A DNA stretch of 64,000 nucleotides from Ligustrum vulgare (lineage: Eukaryota > Streptophyta > Magnoliopsida > Lamiales > Oleaceae). Made by a program: the position numbers and the translations under genes. The DNA is taken from assembly GCA_963555705.1 (NCBI GenBank), contig OY743180.1, positions 40,828,129 through 40,892,128 of the forward strand, given 5' to 3'. The first letter of the stretch is position 1, and every line of letters starts with the position of its first letter. Below are positions 34,806 to 45,381 of the stretch, piece by piece. Under the pieces are notes generated by a model, which was given only the letters and a program-made list of their open reading frames with translations, ran no database searches and had not been told where the DNA came from.

Positions 34806-35026
34806 ACCCTCCAATTCGCTTGGAGAGGGCTCCGACAACTACCTCGTCCATGTCGGCATGAGAATTATAGAGGATGATGCATTGGCACCAGACACATCGA
34901 CTGCAAGCGAAAATTAACGGTAACTCCGTCGGAAACACCAGTGATTATGTCACGAACAATTTCTCCAGCAGTGAAGTGTTCTTCTGTGTGTTGATTCGTT
35001 GAAGATTTTTCCAGTTCTTGAGACAT
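34806..35026 (-). pseudogene. Vacuolar iron transporter (VIT/CCC1-like) gene fragment carried by the hAT element
   Basis: On the minus strand an ATG at 35026 opens MSQELEKSSTNQH, followed by EEHFTAGEIVRDIITGVSDG, which matches the conserved N-terminal stretch of plant VIT proteins. After VTV (about 34916) an 18-base stretch ending in TTGCAG is followed, in another frame, by VSGANASSSIIL and then by MDEVVVGALSKRIGG. These match the family's next conserved stretches in the right order but with two frame changes and a stop. Either a decayed intron or indels cause the first break. VIT proteins move iron into the vacuole. This copy keeps only the first part and cannot be functional. It is likely a transposon-captured piece. 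Confidence 0.7.
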
Positions 35027-35666
35027 TGATGTTGAGCAAAGGATTCATAGAGATGAATGATTTCCACGAAAAAATGGGTCATATTTTGTTGAATATAGAG
35101 GCATAGGAAATTTACACCTGTTTTGGATAATTATTTTTAACATATCTGATCTATTGTAATTTAAAAAATAAACACGTGATTAAAGTTAATTTACCCAAAA
35201 TTTAATTTTAGCTCGGTTTAGTTTGGGTTTGGGTTCAAGCAAAGGAACCAAACTAATCCAAACCAAACCGACCCATCACTATTTAAAAAATAAAAAAACG
35301 TTAAAAGTTAAAATTTCATCAACTTTTGATTTTTTTCAATTTAAGTTTCAAGTTTGTTTTGAGTTTTAATCTATGGACTATGGATTGCTAATACAATTGG
35401 GCCAAAAAATGTATTGAAAAATTAAATATGACAACAAATAATACAAGTTGGCCGAAAAACTAACAAATATTATTATTTCAACATAAGGCTCAAAATGGAG
35501 GTCCAAACCGACCCAAACCGATCAACATTGGTTTGGGTTGGTTTGGTTTATTAACCTACAATCGGTTTGATTGGGTTGAATTTTTTCCAAACTGAAGTCA
35601 TCGGTTTGGATTCGGGTTGGACTCCAAACCGACCCAACCCAACCCACCCCCAACCCTAGTTTTATG

Positions 35667-36652
35667 GGCTCAGACGAATATGAACCAAGAAACACAGCAG
35701 GCGTAACATATTTATTTATTTATTTATATTTATTAATTTAACTCCCATAATATAGTTTGATTATTGTCACCTAAACAATACAATTAAATATCGTCCAATT
35801 AAAAAAAAAATTCTTCTGAATCTCAATAATAATAGACTTCCAAATATTTTACAAATAATGTTCCATGATTTTCCTCACAATTGTTGGTGGTGAAGATTTC
35901 AAAATTAGGGAAAAGAAGAAAAAGAGAATTTGGGGTTTGAATTAAAATGTGAAGAATCGAACAATTTCATAACTCATCATCAGCAGCAAAGCAAAACCAA
36001 ACCAAACAAATCCAACTCTCAAACATTTCCAATCATCCGCATTGACGATTCCGAGAACCCCCAATTCCAGCAATCCCCTTCTTCATCCTCCTCCTCTCAA
36101 CACGTCTTAGGAAAATTAAAAAGCTACACAAATAAAGTATTTTCTCCTTGCGGAGATACGAAGGTGCTAAGAAAGGACGAGTTTACATTCGGGATTACGT
36201 AACTACCGAAATGTAATGGATGGTAATTGAAAAATACGTAATTTTCATACTATTCGTAATATTATCAAATTTCATTTTCTAGATTTAGAAAAACATCGGA
36301 TTCCCTTGAGAGAGAGTGTATTTTGATTGATCTCATTAATTATGAATCATTTTATTTAGGAATATTGTTACCATTTATTTAGCAAATTAGATTAGACAAT
36401 TACCATGAGAGAAAATATTATTTGGTTGACCTAATTAATTCTCAAATTGATGTTAATTTCGACAATTAATTGTGAATCACATTGTTATGGATGATCGGGA
36501 TGTTCGTAATATTACATTACAGGGCATGTAACATTACAAAATATTTTGTAATGTTCAGTAATGATCTGTAATGTACAGTAACGATTTGTAATTTTCAACT
36601 AAAGTTGTGTAATCTCAGTTAATATATTTAAAAGAGGTGTTAGATTTAGTAC
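35667..36652. other. Spacer between the hAT and copia elements, with a possible orphan exon
   Basis: An open stretch at about 35930-36202 reads NFITHHQQQSKTKPNKSNSQ, a Ser-rich part and VFSPCGDTKVLRKDEF before a stop. It lacks a good ATG start and was not recognised. It may be the first exon of a gene whose remainder was displaced. 36510-36600 has several TGTAATGTNCAGTAA words. Nothing else was seen. Confidence 0.35.
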
Positions 36653-36657
36653 ATGAC

Positions 36658-37292
36658 TACTATAAAGAGCAATTGGACCAAATTTTGGAGCAGCCTAAAA
36701 ATTGCAGAAGCCCAGAATTGCTGATTATTGTCCAAACTCTAAAGCCCATCCGAAAATGGAAGTCCAAAATGAAGAGTGTTGAATTGATTACAAAGCCCAA
36801 CCTGAAGCCCAAACTAAAATCGGATCTTTGGCCCAACTCATTCACCGCCTTTACATTTTTAGCTGTTGGATCATCTTCAATTCATCACAGCCGTCCACCT
36901 AAGAGATAAGGACTGAAGGCCGACATCTCATATCTCACTTCTCACGTCTCTTAGCTTCCAGAAATTTCCCTGCTCTCTCTCTAAGGCGATTTCGCCTCTT
37001 CGTGGTTTTAGGAGAGAAATCTCATCTCTCGCACATACATTTTCTATGTGGTTACTCTGATTCTGTGTGATTAATCAGAGGTTTTCTTTGTGGTTTATTT
37101 ACAGTAATAACCTGTAAACTTTGTGGTATATTTTGTACGAGATTTATGTTCCAGATAAATTCTTTCTTGATCTGTAAAAACCATTTGATACTTGTATTTT
37201 TCGCTTTAGATTAATAAAGTTTTTGAGGTTTTATATTCAGATCTGTCTTTGTGGTAATTTTTGTGTTGATTCTGAGCCTTCAAATCGTAACA
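36658..37292 (+). repeat. 5' LTR of the copia element
   Basis: It matches 49068-49698 through AGAGCAATTGGACCA, AGAAGCCCAGAATTGCTGAT and the end GAGCCTTCAAATCGTAACA. The end is set by the adjoining primer-binding site. Confidence 0.9.
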
Positions 37293-37700
37293 GTGGTATC
37301 AGAGCCTTAGGGCTCTTGTATTTACACTGAATTACGACTCAAAATTTATAGATCCAGAGTCTGTGTGGGTGGATCTGATTTTTACAGGAAGATTCTGTGT
37401 GGTTTCTCAAAAACGATTTAGGGTTTTCTTTCTTTGTGGTCTCTTTAAGAAACTTGTGATTTCCGGAGTATTTTGAAAAACCCGTAATAAAACGTTTTTG
37501 ATCTCTGAAAAGCTTTGTGGAAATTCTTCAGATCTAAAAGGATTTTTTGACCATGTGGATTACCCTCTAATTACTTGAGACACTTTGTGAACTTGTGCTA
37601 TATTCCTCTATTTCAATTTGCCTGATAATTTTTTTTTTTTAAATAATGAGGCTTAAACTTTTGAAAAACTCTTTGTCAAAATATTTTTGTTATTACTTCA

Positions 37701-40669
37701 ATGGCTACCATAAAAGTAGATGTTGAAGTCTGAAATGGCGAAGAAGATTTTAACTTCTAGAGCTAGAAAATGAAAGCTTTATTACTCCAAATGAAGTGTG
37801 CTAAAGCTCTTGATCAATCTTGGCCTGTTAATCTAGCTCAAGATAGATAAACTGAAATGGATGAAACTGCCTGGAGTACTATATTTCTTCACCTATCTGA
37901 TAATTCTATTAGACAAATAGGTAAGACGAAAACTGGTTTGGAACTCTGGGATAAATTGGAGGAAGTATATGACACGGTCTCATTGCCTGATAAATGCTTT
38001 CTTTGGAAACAATACTTTTCTTTTAAATTTGATCCCTCCAAAGATGTTGATGATAGTATCAGTAGGTTCAATAGGATCACTCAAAGCCTGCTGAATTGTG
38101 ATGAAAAATTGACTAATGAACAGAAAGTTGTTTGCCTTTTAAATGCTATGGGTGATAAATTTAAGGATTTTAGAAATGCCTTAGAATATGGTGGGCAAAA
38201 ATTAACTACTGAAATAGTTGACACACCCCTTAAGAATAAATAACTGGAATTTAGGAATAATCATAAAGAAACCTACAATGTTATTGGAACTTCAAAGAAA
38301 AAGAATTCCTTTAGGGATAATAAGCTTGTGAACAATTTTAACAAAAGTCGGAATACTCCTAACAATAACAGGAATTCGAATAACACAAATAGAAAGCCTG
38401 TTAGGGGTAACTTTCAAAAGAAAAACAACTTTTATAAGCCTAATGATAATTCCTTTAGAGGTCAAGAAAATTTTAGAAACCAAAATAATTTCAGAGGCCA
38501 AGATAATTCTGTAGGTCAAGATAATATTGTCAGACCTCCTAGACTGTGCTATTACTGTAGCAAACCAGGACATCATGTAAAAGATTGTTTTAAGAAACAA
38601 AATGAAACAGGAAACAGTAATCAAACAGAGGCTGTAACTCATGATAATAATGGTGTTGTCTATGTTACTATTGAAAATGATACCAAGCATGATTGGATAC
38701 TTGATTCTTATTGTACTTTCCATATGTGCCCTGAAAGGAATTTATTTGCTAGTTTCAGTAATGATTCTTATGGTTCAGTAAAACTAGGAAACAATCTGAC
38801 TTGTGATATTAAAGGCACAGGTAAAGTTTTGTTGAAACTTGAAAATAACAAGACGCTTGTTTTAAACCATACTAGATATGTGCCTGATCTGAAAAGAAAT
38901 TTGATTTCACTGGTGTACTTGATTCTGAACTTTATGATATTAGACTGCATAAAGGTTACCTTAGTATTTTTAAAGGTAACTATTTACTTTCCTGTACTCC
39001 CAAAACAAATGGGATTTATGTTTTGAAATCATATCCTTTCCGTGCCAATTCTTTTAATACAGTTTCTAAAAATGATAAAATTGTTTTGTGGCATAAAAGA
39101 CTATGACACTTAGGTGAAAAAGGTCTTAAATTACTTGAAAAGAAAGGTACTTTTGGTAAAGATATTTTACATAAACTTGATTTTTGTGAAAAGTGTGTTT
39201 TGGAAAAACAGAAAAGAAATTCCTTTGGTAAAGACATTCACAAGTCTAATAATATACTTGAATATTTGCATGCTGATCTGTGGGGTCCTGCTCCAGTCAA
39301 CTCTATTTCCAGCTTTAAATATTTCCTGCTTATAGTTGATGACTATTCTAGGAAAACTTGGGTTTCATTTGCTACAGTCTAAAGATGCTACTGTGTGGGT
39401 GTTTAAAAACTGGATTACCTTAATTCAAAATTTGAAAGATAGGAAGGTCAAAGAAATTAGGATAGATAATGGCCTAGAATCTTGTAATCAAGAATTTGAT
39501 TCCTTCTGTAGTAATTTAGGTATCCTTAGACATAGGACCGTTGCATACAGTTCACGGAAAAATGATGAGAGGATGAACAAGACTCTGTTAGAAGAACTAG
39601 GTGTCTATTACTTGATTTAAACTTGCCAAAAATTTTCTAGGGTGAAGCAGTAAAAACAGCTTCATATCTGATCAATTTTTCTCCCTGTAATGCCATTGAT
39701 TTTAAAATACCTGATTAGATTTGGAATAATTCTCTTCCTGATTTTTCAAAACTGAAAATCTTTGGGTGTGCTGCCTACTCACACCAAACTGAAACCAAAC
39801 TTGACTCCAGGTCTTTAAAATATGTATTTCTGGGTTATGGAGAAGGGGTCAAGGGTTATAAACTTTAGGTAAAGGAACAAGGGGGATATAAGGTCATTTT
39901 TTAGAAGAGAGATTAGACCTCCTCTTAGATTTGAAGATCCTGATTTTGTTTCTACATTTACATTTTCTGAACCTTTACTGAATGAGCCAGAATCATTTGA
40001 AGAAACTGTTTCTTCAACTGATTTTAAACTTTGGCTTGCAGGAATATAAGAGAAATGGATTCTCTTATTAAAAAAAGGTACCTGGATCTTAGTTTATAAG
40101 CCTGTTAATAAAAGGGTAATTGACTACAAATGGGTTTTTAAATTAAAAGAAAGTGAATCTAAAGATGTGAAACCTAGTTACAAATATAGGCTTGTTGCAA
40201 AAGGGTTTTCACAAAAGGAAGGGATATATTACAATGAATTTTTTCTCCAGTAGTTAAATTTACATCAATCAGAATTCTATTTGAATTAGTTGATTTAGAA
40301 TTAGAACAAATGGATGTTAAATCTGCTTTTCTTTATGGTTATTTAGATGAAACAATATATATGAATCAACCTAAAGGTTTTGAAAAGAAAGAAAAAAACA
40401 GACTTAGTATGTTTGCTGAAAAAATCCCTTTTATGATTTAAAACAAGCCCCAAGGCAACGGTATAAGATATTTGACTCTTATATTCAAAGTCTTAATTTT
40501 CAAAAGAGCCAATATGATTCCTGTTTTTATTTTAAGTCTGGTGAAAATGATTCTATGTATCTTTTGCTATATGTTGATGATATGCTTATTGTTGGCCCAA
40601 ACATACATGATATTGATCTGCTTAAGCATAAGTTACAATCTGAATTTGAAATGAAAGATTTAGGACATG
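37701..40669 (+). pseudogene. copia gag-pol, 5' portion (gag, protease, integrase, first part of RT)
   Basis: From the ATG at 37701 a gag frame runs with several early stops, then KTKTGLELWDKLEEVYD. After a TAA at 38241 the same frame gives the CCHC knuckle CYYCSKPGHHVKDC (about 38547-38588) and a protease region WILDSYCTFHMCP, where the usual DSG triad has become DSY. A frameshift near 38910 follows. Integrase pieces are GWKR-type LWHKRL, CEKCVLEKQ, LHADLWGP, RIDNG and a degraded E region; RT pieces are YKWVFKLKE, RLVAKGFSQKEG and YLLLYVDDM. Many stops and frame changes show old decay. RT is cut after GLGHAK-type sequence by the gypsy insertion at 40675. Confidence 0.88.
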
Positions 40670-40674
40670 CTAAA

Positions 40675-43412
40675 TGTAGCGATCGAGATTTTTTCATAAC
40701 TTATTTAAATAAATATTATTTTAAAAAAATGTGTCGCTACGACTTTCTCATTTATTTCAAAATCTCGTGTGTGTCTAGCCATTTACAAGTGAAATTAATT
40801 TATTTTGATCCGAATCCAATTCATAATTTATAAAATATCTCAATTTCTTTATTTAATTATTTTTAAGTCCAAAATCACAAATTCAAATTTTATCCAAAAA
40901 TTTCCTCACCAACATCCGTTTTCATATAAAGCACATTTTCCCCATTATCCTTACCAAATCCCTCTCAATTAGTCATTCAACCTAAATTACAGAATTTAAT
41001 CAGAGTCAATTCATCTTCTCCCATCCCACAATCGTCTCCTAGAAATCTTCACACGTCTCCCTCAATTTTGTACATTTCCAATTGCCAACTTCCTTCATCC
41101 ATTTCCCCTCAATCAACATTCTTCCCCAATCTTGCAAAATTTCCTTGGCCAACTTCCTCAAATTGTTCCTCACTAATCCTAAATCACTCGATCACCATAA
41201 CTGGAATGCATCCCTTTAATCTCTCTTTCTTCCCCTCATTCAGCCATTATCCCTTGCATAATCTCTCAACATTTCCTAAACCAGAAAATTTGTCACATTT
41301 TACCCAAAATAAACCAAACACTCAGCCACACCATATATTCCTTCCCCTAGTCCATCACCATTCCAAGCAACACTCGACACTGTCAATTCACCAAATTCCA
41401 CCACTGAGCCTCACCTTTAACCTCCGATCAACCGAGCATCACCATTGCCTTTCACCATCAGAAACACCATCACCAAATTCACCGCTACCCACATCACACC
41501 CAAACCAAACCAAACCAACCGCACGAACCACCCACAATCGGCCATGGCACATTCAAGAACTAAATTACCAAATGCCACCACCAAGTTGCCAAGTCTCCAT
41601 CCATCAAACCGCAATTCGAACATCAACCATAATACCACCACCACAAACGTTCGAAGCCAAATCTCCACAAAAACCACCACCGCTCGTCACCAAACAGCCA
41701 CGACCATAGCCAAACCCTTCACCACCACTACTACTCTTCCTGAGCACCATTTTCAACAATATCACAACCACCTAAAACCACCATCATCTACATCAATTTG
41801 AAACCAATCTGCACCTCATCCAGCCAAGAACTGAACCTTCTTCATCGACATTAAAACCACAATCTGCAACACCGGATTTACGCACACACAACCAACGCAC
41901 CATCACCTCCAAATCACGGCTGCCCAACCCACGAAAATCAAAAATCAAAACCAAGAATCAAATTAAGCCCATAACTTACCTCGACCACCGGTAGCACTGT
42001 CTTCAGAAAAATCTTCAATAACGAACTAGACCCTAGCCTCGATTACCTTCGGTCACACCTGAATCGCACCAAGACCCAAGCCCAAAATCTCCTTCTCCAA
42101 CACACCCACACCCACGCCATCGCCGGTCGAGCGCCGGCGTTTGACGCCCGGCGAACGGGCGAGAGGCGTCGTCTGCCTCTCTCTCTCCCTCTGCGCTCTC
42201 ACTCTCTGTGTTACGAAAATGAGAGAGAGTGTGTGATTTTTTATTTATAAAAGGAATTTTTTTTGGGTACAAATTGCCCCTTTAACCCCTAGTTGTAAGA
42301 GTTTGTTATTTCAGTCCCCCAAGTTCAAAATAATTTAATTCGGTTCCTACAGTTTTAAAATATTTAATTTCAGTTCCAAGTTTTTAATTTATTCTTTTAA
42401 GCCCCTGCAGTTTTTAAAACATTTTAAGTCAACCCCTTTATTTTTTAAAAGTATTATTTTGATCTTTTGGTTTTAAAATATTTTATTCAACTCATAAGCT
42501 TTTGCAAATCATTTATTTTGATCTCAACTCTTTTCAAATCCCAACTATGTTTGATTTTTAATTTAAGCCATAAACTTTTATTTTCTTATTTTAAAACTCT
42601 TTTGTTTCAAAAATATTTGCTTTCCAAATACCACTTTAAGGTTTATTTATTTTTGGCTAGACGAGGTGCTTGGACATTTAGAAGAACAACGTGAACTTTC
42701 AAAATCGTGATTTGAGGTAGACTCGCCCCCACTAATTTATTTAAATTATAATTGCATGTTTTATGTGAAATTGCGTGATTTACATGCTTTGATGCATGAG
42801 ACGATAAGAATATCTCTTATGAGACAAGATGAGAAATGCTGATGTTATGCATAACTTATGTGCCTTAAGTGCACGAGACGAGACTATCCACGCGCTATGT
42901 TTTTAACAGCCTTGATTTTGAAAATAAAATAGCCCAAGAATATGATGATGATGTCACTGTATGATTGTATAATTACATCTTCAATTATTCTGTAAATTAA
43001 TTATTGGCGATGAGTCTAGTGAGTATTTTTCGAAATACTCATTCCATTATTTTAATAGCTTTTGCAGATTTTGGAGATGACGACGAATGAAATGGCAGCG
43101 GTGGAAAAATAAAAAATAATGTTAATTTTCTTTTTAAGTCAAGTTTCATAAATGTCATCAATTTAATTATTTATCGTTACTTTACTTTAAAATTTAAGAT
43201 TTAAGATTTAAGGTTTTTATGAATTTGTTAGAATTATGTTTTCCGCTACATTTTCTTAAAATAATAGATGTGATGTTTTATAAATTCTTTTCTTCTGCAA
43301 AAATGTTTCAAATAATAAATATGATGTTTGAAATTTTAAATTATTTCTGCAATAAAATCAGATTTAAAGGACGACGTGACGTCCCGGGCTCCGCGGAATT
43401 CGGGGCGTTACA
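40675..43412 (+). repeat. 5' LTR of the nested gypsy element
   Basis: About 2.74 kb. The first third is AT-rich, the middle is very CA-rich on the plus strand (41050-42000), and a GC-rich block around CGCCGGCGTTTGACGCCCGG lies near 42131. The last part has GGCTAGACGAGGTGC and GGTAGACTCGCCC blocks shared with the LTR fragment at 10500-12810. A long open frame from 41068 is treated as chance (see rejected list). Confidence 0.93.
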
Positions 43413-45381
43413 GCGTGGTATCAGAGCGGGTCTACGTTTCTGTAGAATTGCAAAAAAAAAATTTTAAGAGAATTTTTCTTCTAAAATAATAATAAATATT
43501 GTTTTGACGACTTTTGCCACTGCCATTGTTCGCTCCGCCAACTCCTTAGGTAAATGATTTTATCATGAAGGTTATGTTATGATGATTTCAGATACATGAG
43601 AATTGAAGTATTTTGAGAATTTGATGAGAAAGAATGAGAAATTTTTGTATCTGAAATAAGAAAGAAAGAAAAACGAGTTTGAGCATAATTTGAAAGAGTT
43701 TTTAAATATTTTTACATCCTCGTAATTTTAACTAAAAGAAATGGATAAACCCCGCCAAATTGGACTTTGCATAATTGGTTTAGGACAAAGCACCTTTCAC
43801 AAGAAGTCAACGAAGGAATTTAGATCTAGGATATGCTAGATATTTATTGTATAGGAGGCTCCTATCAAAAGGATATCAGACCATGTACGTAGATATTACA
43901 TCAGACGAAAATGGTTACTGTATATTTGTCATGATTGATGATTATAACTCTGATTTTTTTTGGGAAAATAGTGATTTAATTGGAATTTGGAGACTAGATC
44001 ATATTCTATTTCATGATTGGATTAGGTTATGGTACACATAAGTCAGAGATTTAATTTTTGGATTAGATATGAAGGTGAAGCTTATAGTAGCAAGAAGAAA
44101 GAATTGAATTTTGAGTGTTTGATAATTAATGATGCCTCGATTTTATAAGTGAAACTTATTGTTGGGCTAAGTCTTGCATTCTTACTTAAACATATGATTG
44201 AGATTTGGATAAAAGGATTTATAGTTTTTATTTGGCCAAGTGTATCTCTATAGGGAGTAACTATACTACTTAAAAAGTTGGCAATAAAGAATAAGTACCC
44301 ACCGAAAATATTTATGGAATTGATGAACCGAGTTTTCCAACATTAATTGAACATGTTTTTTCATTGTATTCATGGACGATATTTTGGTTTATCCTAGAGA
44401 TAGTAAACAATATGAGGAACATTTGAGGATTTTGTTGGAGACACTTCGAGATTATGAAAGAGAAATTTTGGTTGACCCATGAACAATGAGGAAATATTAT
44501 TTTTCAAGTATAAGATGATTGAGAGTTATTGGTTGTTTATTTATGTTGTGGCTTAGGTAAGCATGTTTACTACAAGAGTGAAATCTTGAATAGATTATCG
44601 ATTTGGAGTTAAAGTTTTGATAATTTTGGAGATTGTTATTTATAAACATCCTGATTGGTGAAGTGTGCAATCGATTAAGTATCAATGTATATGTGGATTT
44701 ATATGATAATTTGAGGTATACATTATATTACACGGAAGAATATTCATGTGATTTCTTATGTTACAATTGATTTTGGGTTATTCGTTATAAGAGGTTTGAG
44801 AAGATGAGGATAGACTTCATAATGATTAATTATTATAGTGTGATATGTTTTCTTAAGGAAATAGTATAGATTAATAAAGAGGTTTCTCTAGTTAAAGTCC
44901 AATGGGGTAGATAAGGTAGTGCTGAAACTACTTGAGAAAAGAAAGAAGAAAAAAGTATGGCTTAATACCCAGATATTATTTAGACTAAGAAAGTTTAAAA
45001 TTTCGAGGAAGAAATTATTTTAAGTAGAGAAGGTTGTAGAGATCGAGAAATTTTCAAACTTAAAAGACTTGTTTTACCAAACTTGTCGCTACGACTTTCC
45101 AACATTAACGATTATTATTCAAAACCAGCGCTCTCGTCTAGTCATATTAATTATTTTAAGATTTAAGAAAAGGAATTTAAATTCATTTAAATCTTTAAGT
45201 CCAAATTTCGACTTTAAATTTGTCCCAATTTCATTCTTTATTTTAAAGTTCAATGGGGTAGACATGGTAGTGATGAAACTACCTGGTTTAAGAAAGAAGA
45301 AATTTTGATCAAGTATCCAATTATTTTAAATCAAGAAAACTTTTAAATTTCGAGGACGAAATTATTTTATGGTGGTAGGGT
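43413..45381 (+). pseudogene. Remnant internal region of the nested gypsy element
   Basis: The clearest protein trace is at about 44310-44465: MELMNRVFQH, then a broken F-DDIL-type block (CATGGACGATATTTTGGTTT) and YEEHLRILLETLRDYE, matching Ty3/gypsy reverse transcriptase just around its catalytic YxDD. No gag, integrase or full RT survives. A short frame at 43847-44041 (SKGYQTMYVDITSDENGYC) was not recognised. The region contains a partial second copy of its own PPT/LTR boundary near 44890-45080. Confidence 0.7.

Larger units (their letters stand above)
31761..35658. mobile_element. 3.9-kb non-autonomous hAT element with perfect 8-bp target duplication
   Basis: The termini are TAGGGTTG (31761) and CAACCCTA (35651-35658), flanked by identical GTTTTATG at 31753-31760 and 35659-35666. 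Subterminal regions are rich in AACC/GGTT words (left: AATCCAATCCGATCG; right: AACCGACCCAAACCGATC), as in plant hAT elements. No transposase was recognised. It contains a solo LTR, a (TA)n run at 33375-33402, an AATTACAATTGTAACTT-rich tract (about 33640-34440) and a gene fragment resembling a vacuolar iron transporter. Confidence 0.85.

Noticed and set aside
41068..41709. Long open frame (213 residues), repeated at 45768-46439
   Set aside because: It lies within a CA-rich LTR block with no ATG at the stated start, and is repeated only because the LTRs are copies; amino-acid composition is that of CA-rich DNA.
43847..44041. 64-residue frame inside the nested gypsy element
   Set aside because: No recognisable domain and surrounded by broken RT remnants.
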